A stretch of 36,674 nucleotides of DNA from an uncultured Pirellulaceae bacterium (GTDB lineage Bacteria; Planctomycetota; Planctomycetia; Pirellulales; Pirellulaceae). The translations under genes and the position numbers were made by a program. The notes under the pieces are model-generated. The model was not told the origin of the DNA and did no database searches. It saw nothing but the letters and a program-made list of their open reading frames with translations. Position 1 is the first letter of the stretch; every line of letters starts with the position of its first letter. The stretch is taken from positions 1 to 36,674 of the forward strand of contig CALDYR010000053.1 in NCBI GenBank assembly GCA_937944405.1, in the 5' to 3' direction. Shown in pieces: positions 15,910-24,657 of the stretch.

Positions 15910-17016
15910 CTACCGAATTTTTGGCGGGGCAAGCAGGTCAGTGCCATCCTTGGGTTGGGGCGGCGGTAAAAATTTCACGGTGGCGGTCACCGTGTTCGAT
16001 TCTCCGTTCTCGCGCGCTTCAGCGCTGCCAGACGCTGTTTTCAGAAATTTAATCTCTGCTTCGGCTCCAGATTCAAAACGGTTAAGAATCTGTCTTAAAG
16101 TTAGCATATCGTCCACCGGTTTACCGTCCAGCTCCAGGATAATGTCCCCAGCGGTCAGCCCGGCCGATGCGGCGGCCGATCCCGACACCACCGATTCCAC
16201 GAACATCCCACGGCCGTCGGTGTTGGGAGTCGGTTTCACTCCTAAAAAAGCCGGAGCAATACGAACTTCGGGATCTTTGAGCCGTTCGATCAGCGCTTCA
16301 GCGCCGTCCATCGGGATCGCAAATCCAATTCCTGAATCATACCATTCAACGCCGGCCCCAACGGCAGAAGATTGAGGGTTCAGGGGCACGCAAATGCCAA
16401 TCAGATTTCCTCGTATGTCAATCAAGGGACCGCCATAATTGGCGGGGCTGATGTTAGCGTCGGTTTGAACGGCGCGCCCACCAATTCGATTTTTGGCGCT
16501 GATAATCCCCAACGAAACAGCTGGGCTTTTGTCACCATACCCTACGCCCATCGACAATGCCCATTGGCCGACCTTCATTTTATCAAGCTTCGCGATATCG
16601 CACGCACCAACATCGGGCAAATCGTCGACATCGTCGATCTTCAACAAACAAATCTTCCGAGAATCGTCGCGCCCCATCGGCCGCGCAACCCGTCGCACAC
16701 CATCGGAGGTGACCACCGTGATGATCAAAGGCCGAGACACAAAGTTGAAGGTGCTGGTGATGACGTAACCTTCGGCACCGACCAAAATCCCTGTCGTGTT
16801 ACCTTCCCCCTGCTTCCTGATCCCACCAATTTTACCTTGCTTGGTGCCAACACCACCGTAGGATTCGATGGTCACCAAAAACGGTTCGATTTTCGCCGCC
16901 GCAATCCGAATCGCCTTGGACGTTGCCTGCATGGTTTCGGCAGATTGGCCAACGGCATCATCGACCGATGAAAACGGCAGTGCAAAACTAAACAGAATTA
17001 TCGTAAAACGAATCAT
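15910..17016 (-). CDS. Exported HtrA-like pseudoprotease with PDZ domain (triad lost), last of three
   Basis: The 368-residue product has a signal peptide (MIRFTIILFSFALPFSSVDDAVGQ), a chymotrypsin-like double barrel (about 40-250) and a PDZ domain (about 258-330, with 'GMFVESVVSGSAAASAGLTAGDIILELDG'). The fold is clear from 'TGILVGAEGYVITS', 'KICLLKID', 'GQWALSMGVGYG' and 'GIGFAIPMDG'. The catalytic residues are replaced: the TNHHVV motif is TSTFNF, so the His position is about F90; the Asp of 'DLALLKI' is K121; and GNSGGP is ANYGGP, so the Ser is Y194. It should be proteolytically dead. It starts three bases after the stop of the previous pseudoprotease, so the two are probably co-translated. 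It may bind peptides or regulate the active HtrA two genes upstream; this is inference. Confidence 0.8.
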   Translation of the reverse strand: MIRFTIILFSFALPFSSVDDAVGQSAETMQATSKAIRIAAAKIEPFLVTIESYGGVGTKQGKIGGIRKQGEGNTTGILVGAEGYVITSTFNFVSRPLIITVVTSDGVRRVARPMGRDDSRKICLLKIDDVDDLPDVGACDIAKLDKMKVGQWALSMGVGYGDKSPAVSLGIISAKNRIGGRAVQTDANISPANYGGPLIDIRGNLIGICVPLNPQSSAVGAGVEWYDSGIGFAIPMDGAEALIERLKDPEVRIAPAFLGVKPTPNTDGRGMFVESVVSGSAAASAGLTAGDIILELDGKPVDDMLTLRQILNRFESGAEAEIKFLKTASGSAEARENGESNTVTATVKFLPPPQPKDGTDLLAPPKIR

Positions 17017-17019
17017 GGC

Positions 17020-18057
17020 TTACTTCTTTTCACCGGGAGTGATTTCCATCCGCTGCAATTTTGATCCGCGTTTAAAAACGATCGGAACCTCAACACCGGG
17101 TTTCAGCCGATCAACGACTTTTTGGTATTCTTGAACCGTACCAATTTGCACACCGTCCAATGCCACGATCAAATCGTCGGGCCTAAGTCGCAATTTCGCC
17201 GCCGGACTTGCTCGACGCACTCGATCAACGTAAGCCGGATCATTTCGACTGCCGAGGCTGAAAAGAACTATGCCCAAATAAGCTTTTCCTAACGCTTCGG
17301 CTCCCTCTTGGTCATTGGAGGTTGAAGCTGTTTCCGCGATTTGATCTTCAACAAATTGCTTTAACGTGGAACTGGGAACTGCATAATTGATGCGCGTGTT
17401 GGTCTCGGAACTGTTAATCAATTTTCCGATCATTCCCACCAACTGCCCATCGGCGTTGATCACCGCGCCGCCGCCGGCTCCGGGGTTACTGGTGATCGCG
17501 TCAATCAGAACCAACGGCCCTTTGTAGGCGACGTCTCTGTCATTGAGCCGTGCTTCGATGGTCGATCGCAGCGCAATAATGCCAATCATTGCGGACATCG
17601 GTTCGGATTCATTGGCAACTTTGAAGGCGTTACTCAGGGCGACCACCCAATCGCCTTTTTCGCCGACAGGTTTGCCCGATAATTGAAAATAGTCCAACGC
17701 GCGGTCCACTTCAATTTTCAATAACGCCAATTGCAGTGTTCGATTACGACGCAGAATCGTCGCGCTATAAGATTTCCCGTCACTTAATTCCACCCGCACC
17801 TGTCGACCGTCGAGAAACACACCTTGCGACGTGAGTATAAGACCATCGGCGCTGACGATGACCCCCGAAGCATACCCATCGACTCGACCGACTCCGGCGC
17901 CGATGACTTTGGCCATCCGCGGTTGGCAGCGATCAATCAACGGTGGCAGAACGGACGTCTGTGCAAAACAATTGCCGTCCTGTTGAGCCAAACAACTGCC
18001 CCCCAAAACAAATATGCCGAAAAAGAAAACGCGTAATGTGATCAGTTTATTCCGCAT
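17020..18057 (-). CDS. Exported HtrA-like pseudoprotease with PDZ domain (triad lost), middle of three
   Basis: The 345-residue product starts at an ATG inside the end of the active HtrA gene (11-bp overlap), giving the signal peptide MRNKLITLRVFFFGIFVLGG. A longer in-frame start at 18117 would place 20 basic residues first and is less likely. The trypsin-like domain (about 45-235) has 'SGVIVSADGLILTS', 'LALLKIE', 'GDWVVALSNAFKVA' and 'NYAVPSS'. A PDZ domain follows (about 258-340, 'ASPAAKLRLRPDDLIVALDG'). The catalytic residues are lost: TNHHVV is TSQGVF (His to G79), DLALLKI is QLALLKI (Asp to Q109), and PGNSGGA is PGAGGGA (Ser to G195). The replacements differ from those in the third member, so each lost its triad independently or diverged far afterwards. 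Confidence 0.8.
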   Translation of the reverse strand: MRNKLITLRVFFFGIFVLGGSCLAQQDGNCFAQTSVLPPLIDRCQPRMAKVIGAGVGRVDGYASGVIVSADGLILTSQGVFLDGRQVRVELSDGKSYSATILRRNRTLQLALLKIEVDRALDYFQLSGKPVGEKGDWVVALSNAFKVANESEPMSAMIGIIALRSTIEARLNDRDVAYKGPLVLIDAITSNPGAGGGAVINADGQLVGMIGKLINSSETNTRINYAVPSSTLKQFVEDQIAETASTSNDQEGAEALGKAYLGIVLFSLGSRNDPAYVDRVRRASPAAKLRLRPDDLIVALDGVQIGTVQEYQKVVDRLKPGVEVPIVFKRGSKLQRMEITPGEKK

Positions 18058-19936
18058 CAGTTCCCATCGTTTTAACGGTCTGCGCTTCAATGCGTTTTTC
18101 GAATTCTTGGATCGCAATGGATTCTATGCTGTCGTTTGTAATGGTTCTCGATACTTGTTCTCCTAAACCACGCACGTCGTGTCGCACCAACGGTATCGAA
18201 AATTTTTCCCCATCAACAGGCTGCCAGTTTTTCAGTAAAACTCCCCCTTCACGACAGTCAATATTTGCCGAACACTTACGAAGCCGAAGTGGGTTTGGCG
18301 AATACATCGTCCCGGTCAACCAAAAATACAGCGGTTCAAGATCTGAATTGTTGGCTACAAACCGATGGGCGATCTGGTGGTCGCAAAGATCGGCACCGTC
18401 AATCAACAAATCACCCATCGTCGAAAAAGGAGGATCATGAAATCCAGCTGTCATCACGATCGCTTGCAAAACTTCAAAACGCGCCTTCGCCTCGACGGTG
18501 GGCAGAATCCGCGGTAGCGAATCGGCCACCGTGAGATTCCTTTGATAGAAGTTTTCCCCATCAAAAATCCAAATCATTTCAGCACTTTTCACGACGAATC
18601 GGCCATCGGCACACAACCAAGTCCGTAGCTTCGATGTGCCACCATTTCTATCAGCAACCGAGTCGTTAAGACGCCAGCATCCGTCACGCACACTGGCGGC
18701 GTAGGGTTGCTGCCATTGGCCCATAATTTCTCGCACATAGGTTGAATTCAATTTGGGATCGCGCACCGTGCCGGGGGCGGCAGATAATACTTTTGCCATT
18801 TCAATCTTTCGCCGCACGATTTTTTCTTCTTCGGTTGGCGGAGAATCGGAATCCTTTGGGACGCTCCGTTTCCCTGGTTTTAAAACCTTAGGTTTGGCGG
18901 GCCGTGCATAAGGCAACCCCAGCAACCGGACTTGGATCTCGACCTCGGCTTGGTCTGGCTTTCGAATTTTCAGTCTTGCCGGCCACCCCTCGGGAAGCGT
19001 GCAGATCAAATTCGTAAATTGATTGGAGGTTTTAATAGTCGTTCCTTCGAACTCCAGCATCTCATCGCCTAATTCCAACCCGGCGGCGGACGCGGGCGCA
19101 TCAACCGATAGCGTCGAACACACCACTTTGCCGTCGCGGTCAGAAAAATTTGCGTCCAAGGTCCCATGTTCGACTAATTTGGTCGCTAGCAGTTCGGGGA
19201 TAAAATTTTTAATCTGATTGGATGAAATCGCGTATCCCAGTCCAACATTGACGCGCCCGCGATCCTGAAAACTACCGCGCCCGTTGATCCCAATCACTTC
19301 ACCGGACATGTTGAATAGTGGCCCACCGGAGTTCCCGGGATTGATCGAACTATCGACTTGGATACAGTTGCCGTAAACCAGCTGATTCCTTCCGGCCCCT
19401 GCCTGGTACCGTTTGACCCCGCTGACGATTCCCAGTGTTACCGTCGGCGATTGATCTTCGGTCAAAATAAAAGGGTTCCCCATCGCCAAGGCCCAGTGAC
19501 CGACTTGGACTTCATCGGAATCTCCCAACAGTGTGAAGGGGAATTCAAAATCATCATCGGCGTCGTCATTGGGGATCATTTGTATCAATGACACATCGCC
19601 GCCGGGATCGGTGCCGATCAATTTCCAGCGATATATTTTATCGCCCGCCATGCCTCCCCAACCTTCAACCCCAGCTCCGCTGACCACATGGTGGTTGGTT
19701 AACGTAATGCCCGTCGGCGTGATCACGACTCCAGAACCGCCGCCACCACGGTCCTGATCATAGATCGCGACGACGCTGTTGATCACTTGATCAATCGCGG
19801 AGACGCGCTGCTGTTGGAAGTCCAGTACCTTCTTCAATTCGGCGTCTGTCAACGCAGTATTCTGGGCCCAAAGCAATCCTGAAATCGGCATCAGACAATA
19901 CAATGCCACAGCCCACAGACCTATCCGAGTTCTCAC
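18047..19936 (-). CDS. Exported HtrA/DegP-type serine protease (intact triad) with PDZ and a novel C-terminal region
   Basis: The start is the GTG at 19936: AGGGA lies seven bases upstream, right after the previous gene's stop, and a signal peptide follows (MRTRIGLWAVALYCLMPISGLLWAQ). The 629-residue product has a trypsin-like domain (about 40-260) with a complete triad: H83 in TLTNHHVV, D114 in DPGGDVSLIQM, and S203 in NPGNSGGPLF. A PDZ domain spans about 275-345. After a Pro/Lys-rich linker, the last 230 residues form a separate domain that I do not recognise (contains 'GCWRLNDSVAD', 'LRTWLCADGRFVVKS', 'GLLIDGADLCDHQIAHR' type segments). It should act in the periplasm or at the envelope on misfolded or specific proteins. 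It heads a three-gene run with two catalytically dead paralogs. Confidence 0.88.
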   Translation of the reverse strand: MRTRIGLWAVALYCLMPISGLLWAQNTALTDAELKKVLDFQQQRVSAIDQVINSVVAIYDQDRGGGGSGVVITPTGITLTNHHVVSGAGVEGWGGMAGDKIYRWKLIGTDPGGDVSLIQMIPNDDADDDFEFPFTLLGDSDEVQVGHWALAMGNPFILTEDQSPTVTLGIVSGVKRYQAGAGRNQLVYGNCIQVDSSINPGNSGGPLFNMSGEVIGINGRGSFQDRGRVNVGLGYAISSNQIKNFIPELLATKLVEHGTLDANFSDRDGKVVCSTLSVDAPASAAGLELGDEMLEFEGTTIKTSNQFTNLICTLPEGWPARLKIRKPDQAEVEIQVRLLGLPYARPAKPKVLKPGKRSVPKDSDSPPTEEEKIVRRKIEMAKVLSAAPGTVRDPKLNSTYVREIMGQWQQPYAASVRDGCWRLNDSVADRNGGTSKLRTWLCADGRFVVKSAEMIWIFDGENFYQRNLTVADSLPRILPTVEAKARFEVLQAIVMTAGFHDPPFSTMGDLLIDGADLCDHQIAHRFVANNSDLEPLYFWLTGTMYSPNPLRLRKCSANIDCREGGVLLKNWQPVDGEKFSIPLVRHDVRGLGEQVSRTITNDSIESIAIQEFEKRIEAQTVKTMGTDAE

Positions 19937-19943
19937 GATTGCG

Positions 19944-19948
19944 TCCCT
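19944..19948 (-). promoter_or_regulatory. Ribosome binding site deciding the GTG start of the active HtrA gene
   Basis: AGGGA on the minus strand lies seven bases before the GTG at 19936 and in the 13-base gap after the NPCBM gene. The in-frame ATGs upstream (19972 and earlier) fall inside the NPCBM gene and would displace the signal peptide. Confidence 0.6.
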
Positions 19949-19949
19949 A

Positions 19950-21170
19950 TTAAGGTTTGACAAATTTCGCATCCGCCCAGTCCGCATGGTCGGCCAGATC
20001 AAACTGTTGCCCCGGTTCAACAATTAAAGTAACAATCGCCATCCCAGAAATGTCGACATCGACCTTAACCGGGGGGGTATCGGCGGCGATGCGTTGGGTC
20101 CAAAGCTCTATCCCATCGGCGGTGACAGTCATCTGACAGTCACCGCGCCCGTTGGTCTCGGCGTCAATACCGGCAACAAATTGGAGTCTCTCAAATTGAT
20201 TCGTGTTGGCAAATTGAAGGGCGCTATACGATTGCGTGCCAATTCCTTTTCGGTACGTCTGCGGCGACGACTTATCCGGATCCTGGAGACGAATTGGATT
20301 CGATTCGATGCTGCGATCCCGTTGCCAAGGACGCTGAGGGGTGAAAATGGTTTGCTGTTCCACCGCCACCGGTTCCAAGCTGGAAAGATAAACAAGATGA
20401 TCAGATTGCCTCTCTAAACGGACGACCGCTGACCACGGGATTTCAATCGTGTGGTTGGCCGTGATGGCCAAGGCCAACATCCCATTAACGACTCTCACTA
20501 TTTTTCCATTGAGCACCGAACCATCGGTCAGCTGCACTTCGGTACCGGTGAGCGATTTAATTCCTAAGTTAGCCAGTGATAGTGCGTTGACTTTCTCAAT
20601 CCCAATCTTGCGAGATTTTCCATTGAAGTTCAAACCAAGCTTCCCTTGAGATAAACCTTCAAAGATCCCGGCAACCGCCTTCTCCCCCTCTGGTGTATTA
20701 ACGATGACGGTGTCTTCACTGTCAGACCGTTGAGCGATCTGTTTGTTTACCCTCGGCGTACGGGCAAAGACAACCGCCTGAATGACGTCCAGCGGCAAGG
20801 TCGTCGTCAACCCCGTCGCTGAGGAAGAAGAAACCGTTGCGGTTGCGTCTTGGATGACTATCTGATTGGTCCGTATGACACCTTGGCCGGCGATTAAGAC
20901 TTCAATGACGCCAGAAACGCTTGTTGGTAGATCTGTTTCATAGGCCACGATTTTATCCAGTTTCGTATTCGCCGGCACACCGGGCCCTGAAACGACTCCC
21001 TCTTTAGACATCGATTCGATCGTTGCCGAATTAACCGATCCGTCGATCCACTGGATCGTTGACTGCGCCGCCACCGCCGGACTCAACAGCATCAAGACCC
21101 CCATGGCCAAGACGGTTTGAAGGGCATGGTTTTGAAAACGATCGGTTGAGACCGAAGTGAAAAAAATCAT
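19950..21170 (-). CDS. Exported NPCBM/NEW2-domain protein with beta-barrel repeats
   Basis: The 406-residue product has a signal peptide (cut near AVAAQ, residue 36). Three related beta segments follow: 'WIDGSVNSATIESM...LDKIVAYE' (41-78), 'GEKAVAGIFEGLSQGKLGLNFNG...' (162-200) and 'QLTDGSVLNGKIVRVVNGML...IPWSAVVRLE' (213-253), which look like repeats of a small Sm/SLA1-like barrel. The C-terminus (about 308-405) is an NPCBM/NEW2 domain: 'GIGTQSYSALQF', 'FERLQFVAGIDAETNGRGDC', 'MTVTADGIELW', 'VKVDVDISGM' and 'DHADWADAKF'. NPCBM domains are usually found beside glycosidases and are thought to bind sugars. It is the first gene of the HtrA run, with a 13-base gap to the active protease, so it may recruit the protease to a polysaccharide surface (inference). 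Confidence 0.82.
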   Translation of the reverse strand: MIFFTSVSTDRFQNHALQTVLAMGVLMLLSPAVAAQSTIQWIDGSVNSATIESMSKEGVVSGPGVPANTKLDKIVAYETDLPTSVSGVIEVLIAGQGVIRTNQIVIQDATATVSSSSATGLTTTLPLDVIQAVVFARTPRVNKQIAQRSDSEDTVIVNTPEGEKAVAGIFEGLSQGKLGLNFNGKSRKIGIEKVNALSLANLGIKSLTGTEVQLTDGSVLNGKIVRVVNGMLALAITANHTIEIPWSAVVRLERQSDHLVYLSSLEPVAVEQQTIFTPQRPWQRDRSIESNPIRLQDPDKSSPQTYRKGIGTQSYSALQFANTNQFERLQFVAGIDAETNGRGDCQMTVTADGIELWTQRIAADTPPVKVDVDISGMAIVTLIVEPGQQFDLADHADWADAKFVKP

Positions 21171-21334
21171 AGTTCCAGCGATATGTGCGAAAGTTTTATC
21201 GTGCCATCAAAATCAGAAACCCTATCCTACCAACTTTTGTCGAGATCGGATAATAACTAGGCACCGCGTCGTGGTTAATTTTCCCACGGCATTTCTCCGC
21301 GCGTCGCGCTTTCCACTTAGGCGATCGGCATAGG

Positions 21335-22447
21335 TTATTTACCTTCGCCGTTGGCGGCTTCCATGTACCGTTCGACGATGTCGCGATAGCGCGCCGGTAG
21401 TTTCTCTTTCACCGCATTGTTAGCAGGGTCGCGGCTTCGGTTACGCAAACGGCTCCACGGACTGGCTGGAGAATCGTCATACGTTTTGACTATCGCTTCA
21501 CCGTTAGGATTGCCACTGCTACCGCCCTGTTGGCTTTTAGATGGTTTAGGCGACTTCGGTTTTTGAGCCTGCTGGTTTTTTTGGTTCTGTTGTTGAGGTT
21601 TATTTTGTTTGGCGCTACTGGAGCTATTACTGGAGGCTTCTCTTTTCTCTTCCTCTTTGATCAGCTTGCTGAGCATGTCGACGATTTGGTCTTGCTGCTG
21701 CTGCGTCGACTGATCGGTTTTGGCTAACTCTAAACGGCGCCGAGAGTAATCCATTCTTCGATAAATGTCTTCCAGTTTTCCATCTGTAACGGCCTCTAAT
21801 TCCTGCAACTGACGCCAGGCGCTGACTCGCATCCGTTCGGGAGAATCGGGGCTCTCTGTGAGAAACCGCTTGTATGACTTCATTGCATCGTCTTTCTTCA
21901 ACAGTCCTGTTTGTGCCAAACCAGTGAAGTACAAAGACGGACCGCGGTGGGCAGAAAATTCTGCAAGTTCGCCCGACAGCTTTTCAAGATGAACGATCGC
22001 CAGTTCGTACTGTTCGTTATTCATCAAAGTACGTGCCAAGAAAAACGTGGCGTCGGCGGCCAAAAACTTGTCATCAGCAAGAGTCAACGGCGTTAGTAAT
22101 TTCACCGCTGCGTCAACCTGATCAGCGTCGGAGGATTCAACCGCCGTCGCATAACCGGGATAAATTTGTATCAGCCCTTCGGTCACCGCGTCGGTGATAC
22201 TGTCATCATACTGAGCGATCGTGTTTTTGATTTCGTCGCGACGATCGGCAATTACGTCCAACGAATCAACGTGGTCGAGAAACGACTGCATCAATTTGGA
22301 ATCAGGATTTGGATTGGCCGAAAACAATTCGTTTGGCAGTAGAACAGCAATCGCCAATACGGCGGACACTGCCCCCATGACGGCAATTTTCCCGGCGATC
22401 TGGAATCGCCAATTTGCAGCGGCGATTGTGTTTAATTTTGAAATCAT
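21335..22447 (-). CDS. TPR-like membrane-anchored or exported protein of the Bat-like cluster
   Basis: The 370-residue product has one N-terminal hydrophobic helix (about 17-39), which could be an anchor or an uncleaved signal. Residues 50-235 are helical with TPR-like pairs ('AADATFFLARTLMNNEQYELAIVHLEKL', 'SLYFTGLAQTGLLKKDDAMKSYKRFL'). A Gln/Lys/Ser-rich linker (about 265-315) follows. The end 'LPARYRDIVERYMEAAN' matches, from memory, the short C-terminal motif of planctomycete coiled-coil/TPR proteins in this cluster. The ribosome binding site GGCAGGA lies eight bases upstream of the ATG, and the gene starts 14 bases after the stop of the coiled-coil gene. It is the last gene of the vWA block before a 164-base gap. 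Confidence 0.7.
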   Translation of the reverse strand: MISKLNTIAAANWRFQIAGKIAVMGAVSAVLAIAVLLPNELFSANPNPDSKLMQSFLDHVDSLDVIADRRDEIKNTIAQYDDSITDAVTEGLIQIYPGYATAVESSDADQVDAAVKLLTPLTLADDKFLAADATFFLARTLMNNEQYELAIVHLEKLSGELAEFSAHRGPSLYFTGLAQTGLLKKDDAMKSYKRFLTESPDSPERMRVSAWRQLQELEAVTDGKLEDIYRRMDYSRRRLELAKTDQSTQQQQDQIVDMLSKLIKEEEKREASSNSSSSAKQNKPQQQNQKNQQAQKPKSPKPSKSQQGGSSGNPNGEAIVKTYDDSPASPWSRLRNRSRDPANNAVKEKLPARYRDIVERYMEAANGEGK

Positions 22448-22461
22448 GGTTTCAATCCTGC

Positions 22462-24657
22462 CTATTGTTTTCTCAGGATGTTGTCGGTCATTTCGAGAAT
22501 CTTTTTTTGCATCGTTGCGGCGTCGCCGATTTCTTTTTCGACGACGTCTACCATCGCCGGTTGCTCCCGCATGATTTCTAATTTTTTGGTGCGGCGATTG
22601 AGTCTCCGTTGACGCATCCTTAGTATTTTAAGTTCGGCCGATTTCTTAAGCAACGGTTGTTTGCCGCCGCCTCCGCCTCCTCCGCCACCGCTTTTCTTGC
22701 CTTCTTGCTTTGCTTCTTTAAGTGCATCGATCAGGTCTTGGATGGTTGTTTCTACTTCTTTTTGAACCAATTGCGTGTACGGGTCGGTTCGTTCGGCCTG
22801 TAACAATTCCGCCGCCGATTCGAGGTCAACCCGTAAGTCTTGGACGACTTCAGGAAAAACGATACTGGTCCCGTCCTCCAAAAGCAAATCGTACGCTTGC
22901 TGGCCAAGTTCGCGAATCTCAAGTTCTTCGGTGGCCAACCGCAGAATTAGTAGCTGGTCACGCAAACGGATTTGCCCGAGATTGGCCCGTTTATCTTCGA
23001 TTTCAATCGTCATCACGCTGGCCACATTTTGCCGATCGAGCATCTCGCGAAACCGAGCCTCCAACCGTGCGAGCTTCTCTTCGTTGGTTTCTTCGCGGAG
23101 CTGTGAAAGCCGGTCCTCGATTTCCTCGATCGCCTCTTCCATCTTCTGTTCTGCCTGTTTTTGCTGCTGCTGAGCTGATTCGGAGTCGTTTTGCTGCATG
23201 TCATCGGCCGCTTTTTTCTGAGCAGCCCCGGCCTGTTGCATTTCCTGTTGGCCGGGTTGCTGTGGTTGAGGCTGGCCGTCGCCACCATCTTCGGATGGTT
23301 TTGGCTTGGGCGCCTTCTCCATCGCTTGGACAATGTCCATCGTTTTATCGCGATTGCGACGTTGCTCCTTAGCCAGTTGTTCCAAAATCTCTGGCGGTAG
23401 CGATTCAATCCGCCGCTTTTCCTTCTCAAGCTCAGACAGCGCCTTCTCAAGTTCGTCCAAGGCCTTTTCCTGCTGAGCTTTTGCATCGGCAGGTTTTCCA
23501 CTACCGAGTTTCTCTTCTGCGCGTTGCTGGTGTTCGGCTGACTTCTCTAATGACTTTTCGCCCGGCTTGGGTGGATGAGGTGGTGATGGCGATCCGCTTT
23601 TCCTCTGAGCTTCCGGTGGAGATTGCCCCTCAGGAGATTGCGGTGATTCGGCAAAAGCACCTTCTGATGACTCACCTTCTGAAGGCTTTCCTTCTGCCCC
23701 CCCCTTAGATCGATTATCGGAAGATTTCCCGCCTTTTGACTCCAGCTTTCCTTTTTCGGCTGCCCCATTTTTCGCTTCTCCCGAGTTACCTTCTCCTTCT
23801 TTACCTTCTCCTTCTTTACCTTCTCTTTCTTTACCTTCTCTTTCTTTACCTTCACCGCCTTGGGGTCGGCTATCGGCAGGTTGCCCATTGTTGGGTTGTG
23901 GCTTGAAGGATCCGTCGGGGTTTAAATTCTCTTGATCACCACTAAGGTTGTTTTTTAGTTGGTCGGTCTGTTTGCGGAGTTCGAATTGTTTGTCTGCGAT
24001 CTTGTCAAGCTTCTTCAGGTTTGCGTCTTTATTTTCGGCGGTCTCTTTGACGATCTGCTTTTGCGATTCGATCAGTTTGTTCAGCGCTTTGATCTGGGCT
24101 CCGATTTGTTCGGCCGCTTGCTCTTTGTTCGCCGCCTGTTCGGTTGCGCGTGTTTGTTTTCGTTGCTCCTGAAGCTGATTTTCGACATTCTTTTTGAACT
24201 CTTCGAGCATTGCGATTTCCTCTTTCGCAGAAATCGACTTCTCTTTTTCGTTGGTCAGCATCCGGATCAACGATTCAAGAATCTCAACAACTTCGCTCAG
24301 CTCCCGATCGGCTTGGTCGTACCTTTGTGAATTCAACAATGCGCTGACTTGATCCATCTTTTTTGTCAGAGAGAGTTCTTTTGACTGTTGATAGGTTTTA
24401 ATCAGCAGATCGGCGCGTTTTGGGTCTTTTTCGCGGATGCGTTCCGCAACGATCGTGAACTTGGCTTCCAATTCCACCATCTTGCGTTGTACCAATTTTT
24501 GACGAACCCCCAATTCGGTACGCTGATCGCGCGCCCCATCCTCAGCCAATCCAACGGCACCGGTTGTCAACACCAACAGCCATAAAGAAACGCCGCACCA
24601 CATTCGCAGACTCTTCCGCACATGTTGGCCGGTTAATTTTTTGGTTGTGCTATTCAT
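22462..24657 (-). CDS. Exported, highly charged coiled-coil protein
   Basis: The start is taken at 24657, which overlaps the stop of the preceding gene by eight bases (ATGAATAG). It yields a 731-residue product with a hydrophobic signal near residues 20-38 (CGVSLWLLVLTTGAVGLA). Residues 45-240 and 370-640 are dense Lys/Glu/Gln coiled coils. The middle (about 250-380) is a Glu/Gly/Lys/Pro-rich disordered region with five-residue repeats (GKEGE/GKERE). A poly-Gly run (GGGGGGGGGG) is near residue 657. The final helical segment ends at 'MTDNILRKQ'. There is no enzymatic motif. This is typical of the long coiled-coil protein that accompanies Bat-like vWA genes in planctomycetes, probably a scaffold in the periplasm (inference). 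Confidence 0.72.
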   Translation of the reverse strand: MNSTTKKLTGQHVRKSLRMWCGVSLWLLVLTTGAVGLAEDGARDQRTELGVRQKLVQRKMVELEAKFTIVAERIREKDPKRADLLIKTYQQSKELSLTKKMDQVSALLNSQRYDQADRELSEVVEILESLIRMLTNEKEKSISAKEEIAMLEEFKKNVENQLQEQRKQTRATEQAANKEQAAEQIGAQIKALNKLIESQKQIVKETAENKDANLKKLDKIADKQFELRKQTDQLKNNLSGDQENLNPDGSFKPQPNNGQPADSRPQGGEGKEREGKEREGKEGEGKEGEGNSGEAKNGAAEKGKLESKGGKSSDNRSKGGAEGKPSEGESSEGAFAESPQSPEGQSPPEAQRKSGSPSPPHPPKPGEKSLEKSAEHQQRAEEKLGSGKPADAKAQQEKALDELEKALSELEKEKRRIESLPPEILEQLAKEQRRNRDKTMDIVQAMEKAPKPKPSEDGGDGQPQPQQPGQQEMQQAGAAQKKAADDMQQNDSESAQQQQKQAEQKMEEAIEEIEDRLSQLREETNEEKLARLEARFREMLDRQNVASVMTIEIEDKRANLGQIRLRDQLLILRLATEELEIRELGQQAYDLLLEDGTSIVFPEVVQDLRVDLESAAELLQAERTDPYTQLVQKEVETTIQDLIDALKEAKQEGKKSGGGGGGGGGKQPLLKKSAELKILRMRQRRLNRRTKKLEIMREQPAMVDVVEKEIGDAATMQKKILEMTDNILRKQ
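23788..23856. repeat. 15-bp tandem repeat within the coiled-coil gene
   Basis: Four to five copies of a 15-base unit, minus strand GGTAAAGAAGGAGAA or close variants, encode EGKE[RG] five-residue repeats. Copies differ by single bases (AGAAAGAGAA against AGAAGGAGAA). Such repeats often change copy number between strains. Confidence 0.75.

Noticed and set aside
15910..18057. Calling the second and third HtrA-like genes active proteases
   Set aside because: All three triad positions are replaced in both, so annotation as peptidases would be misleading.
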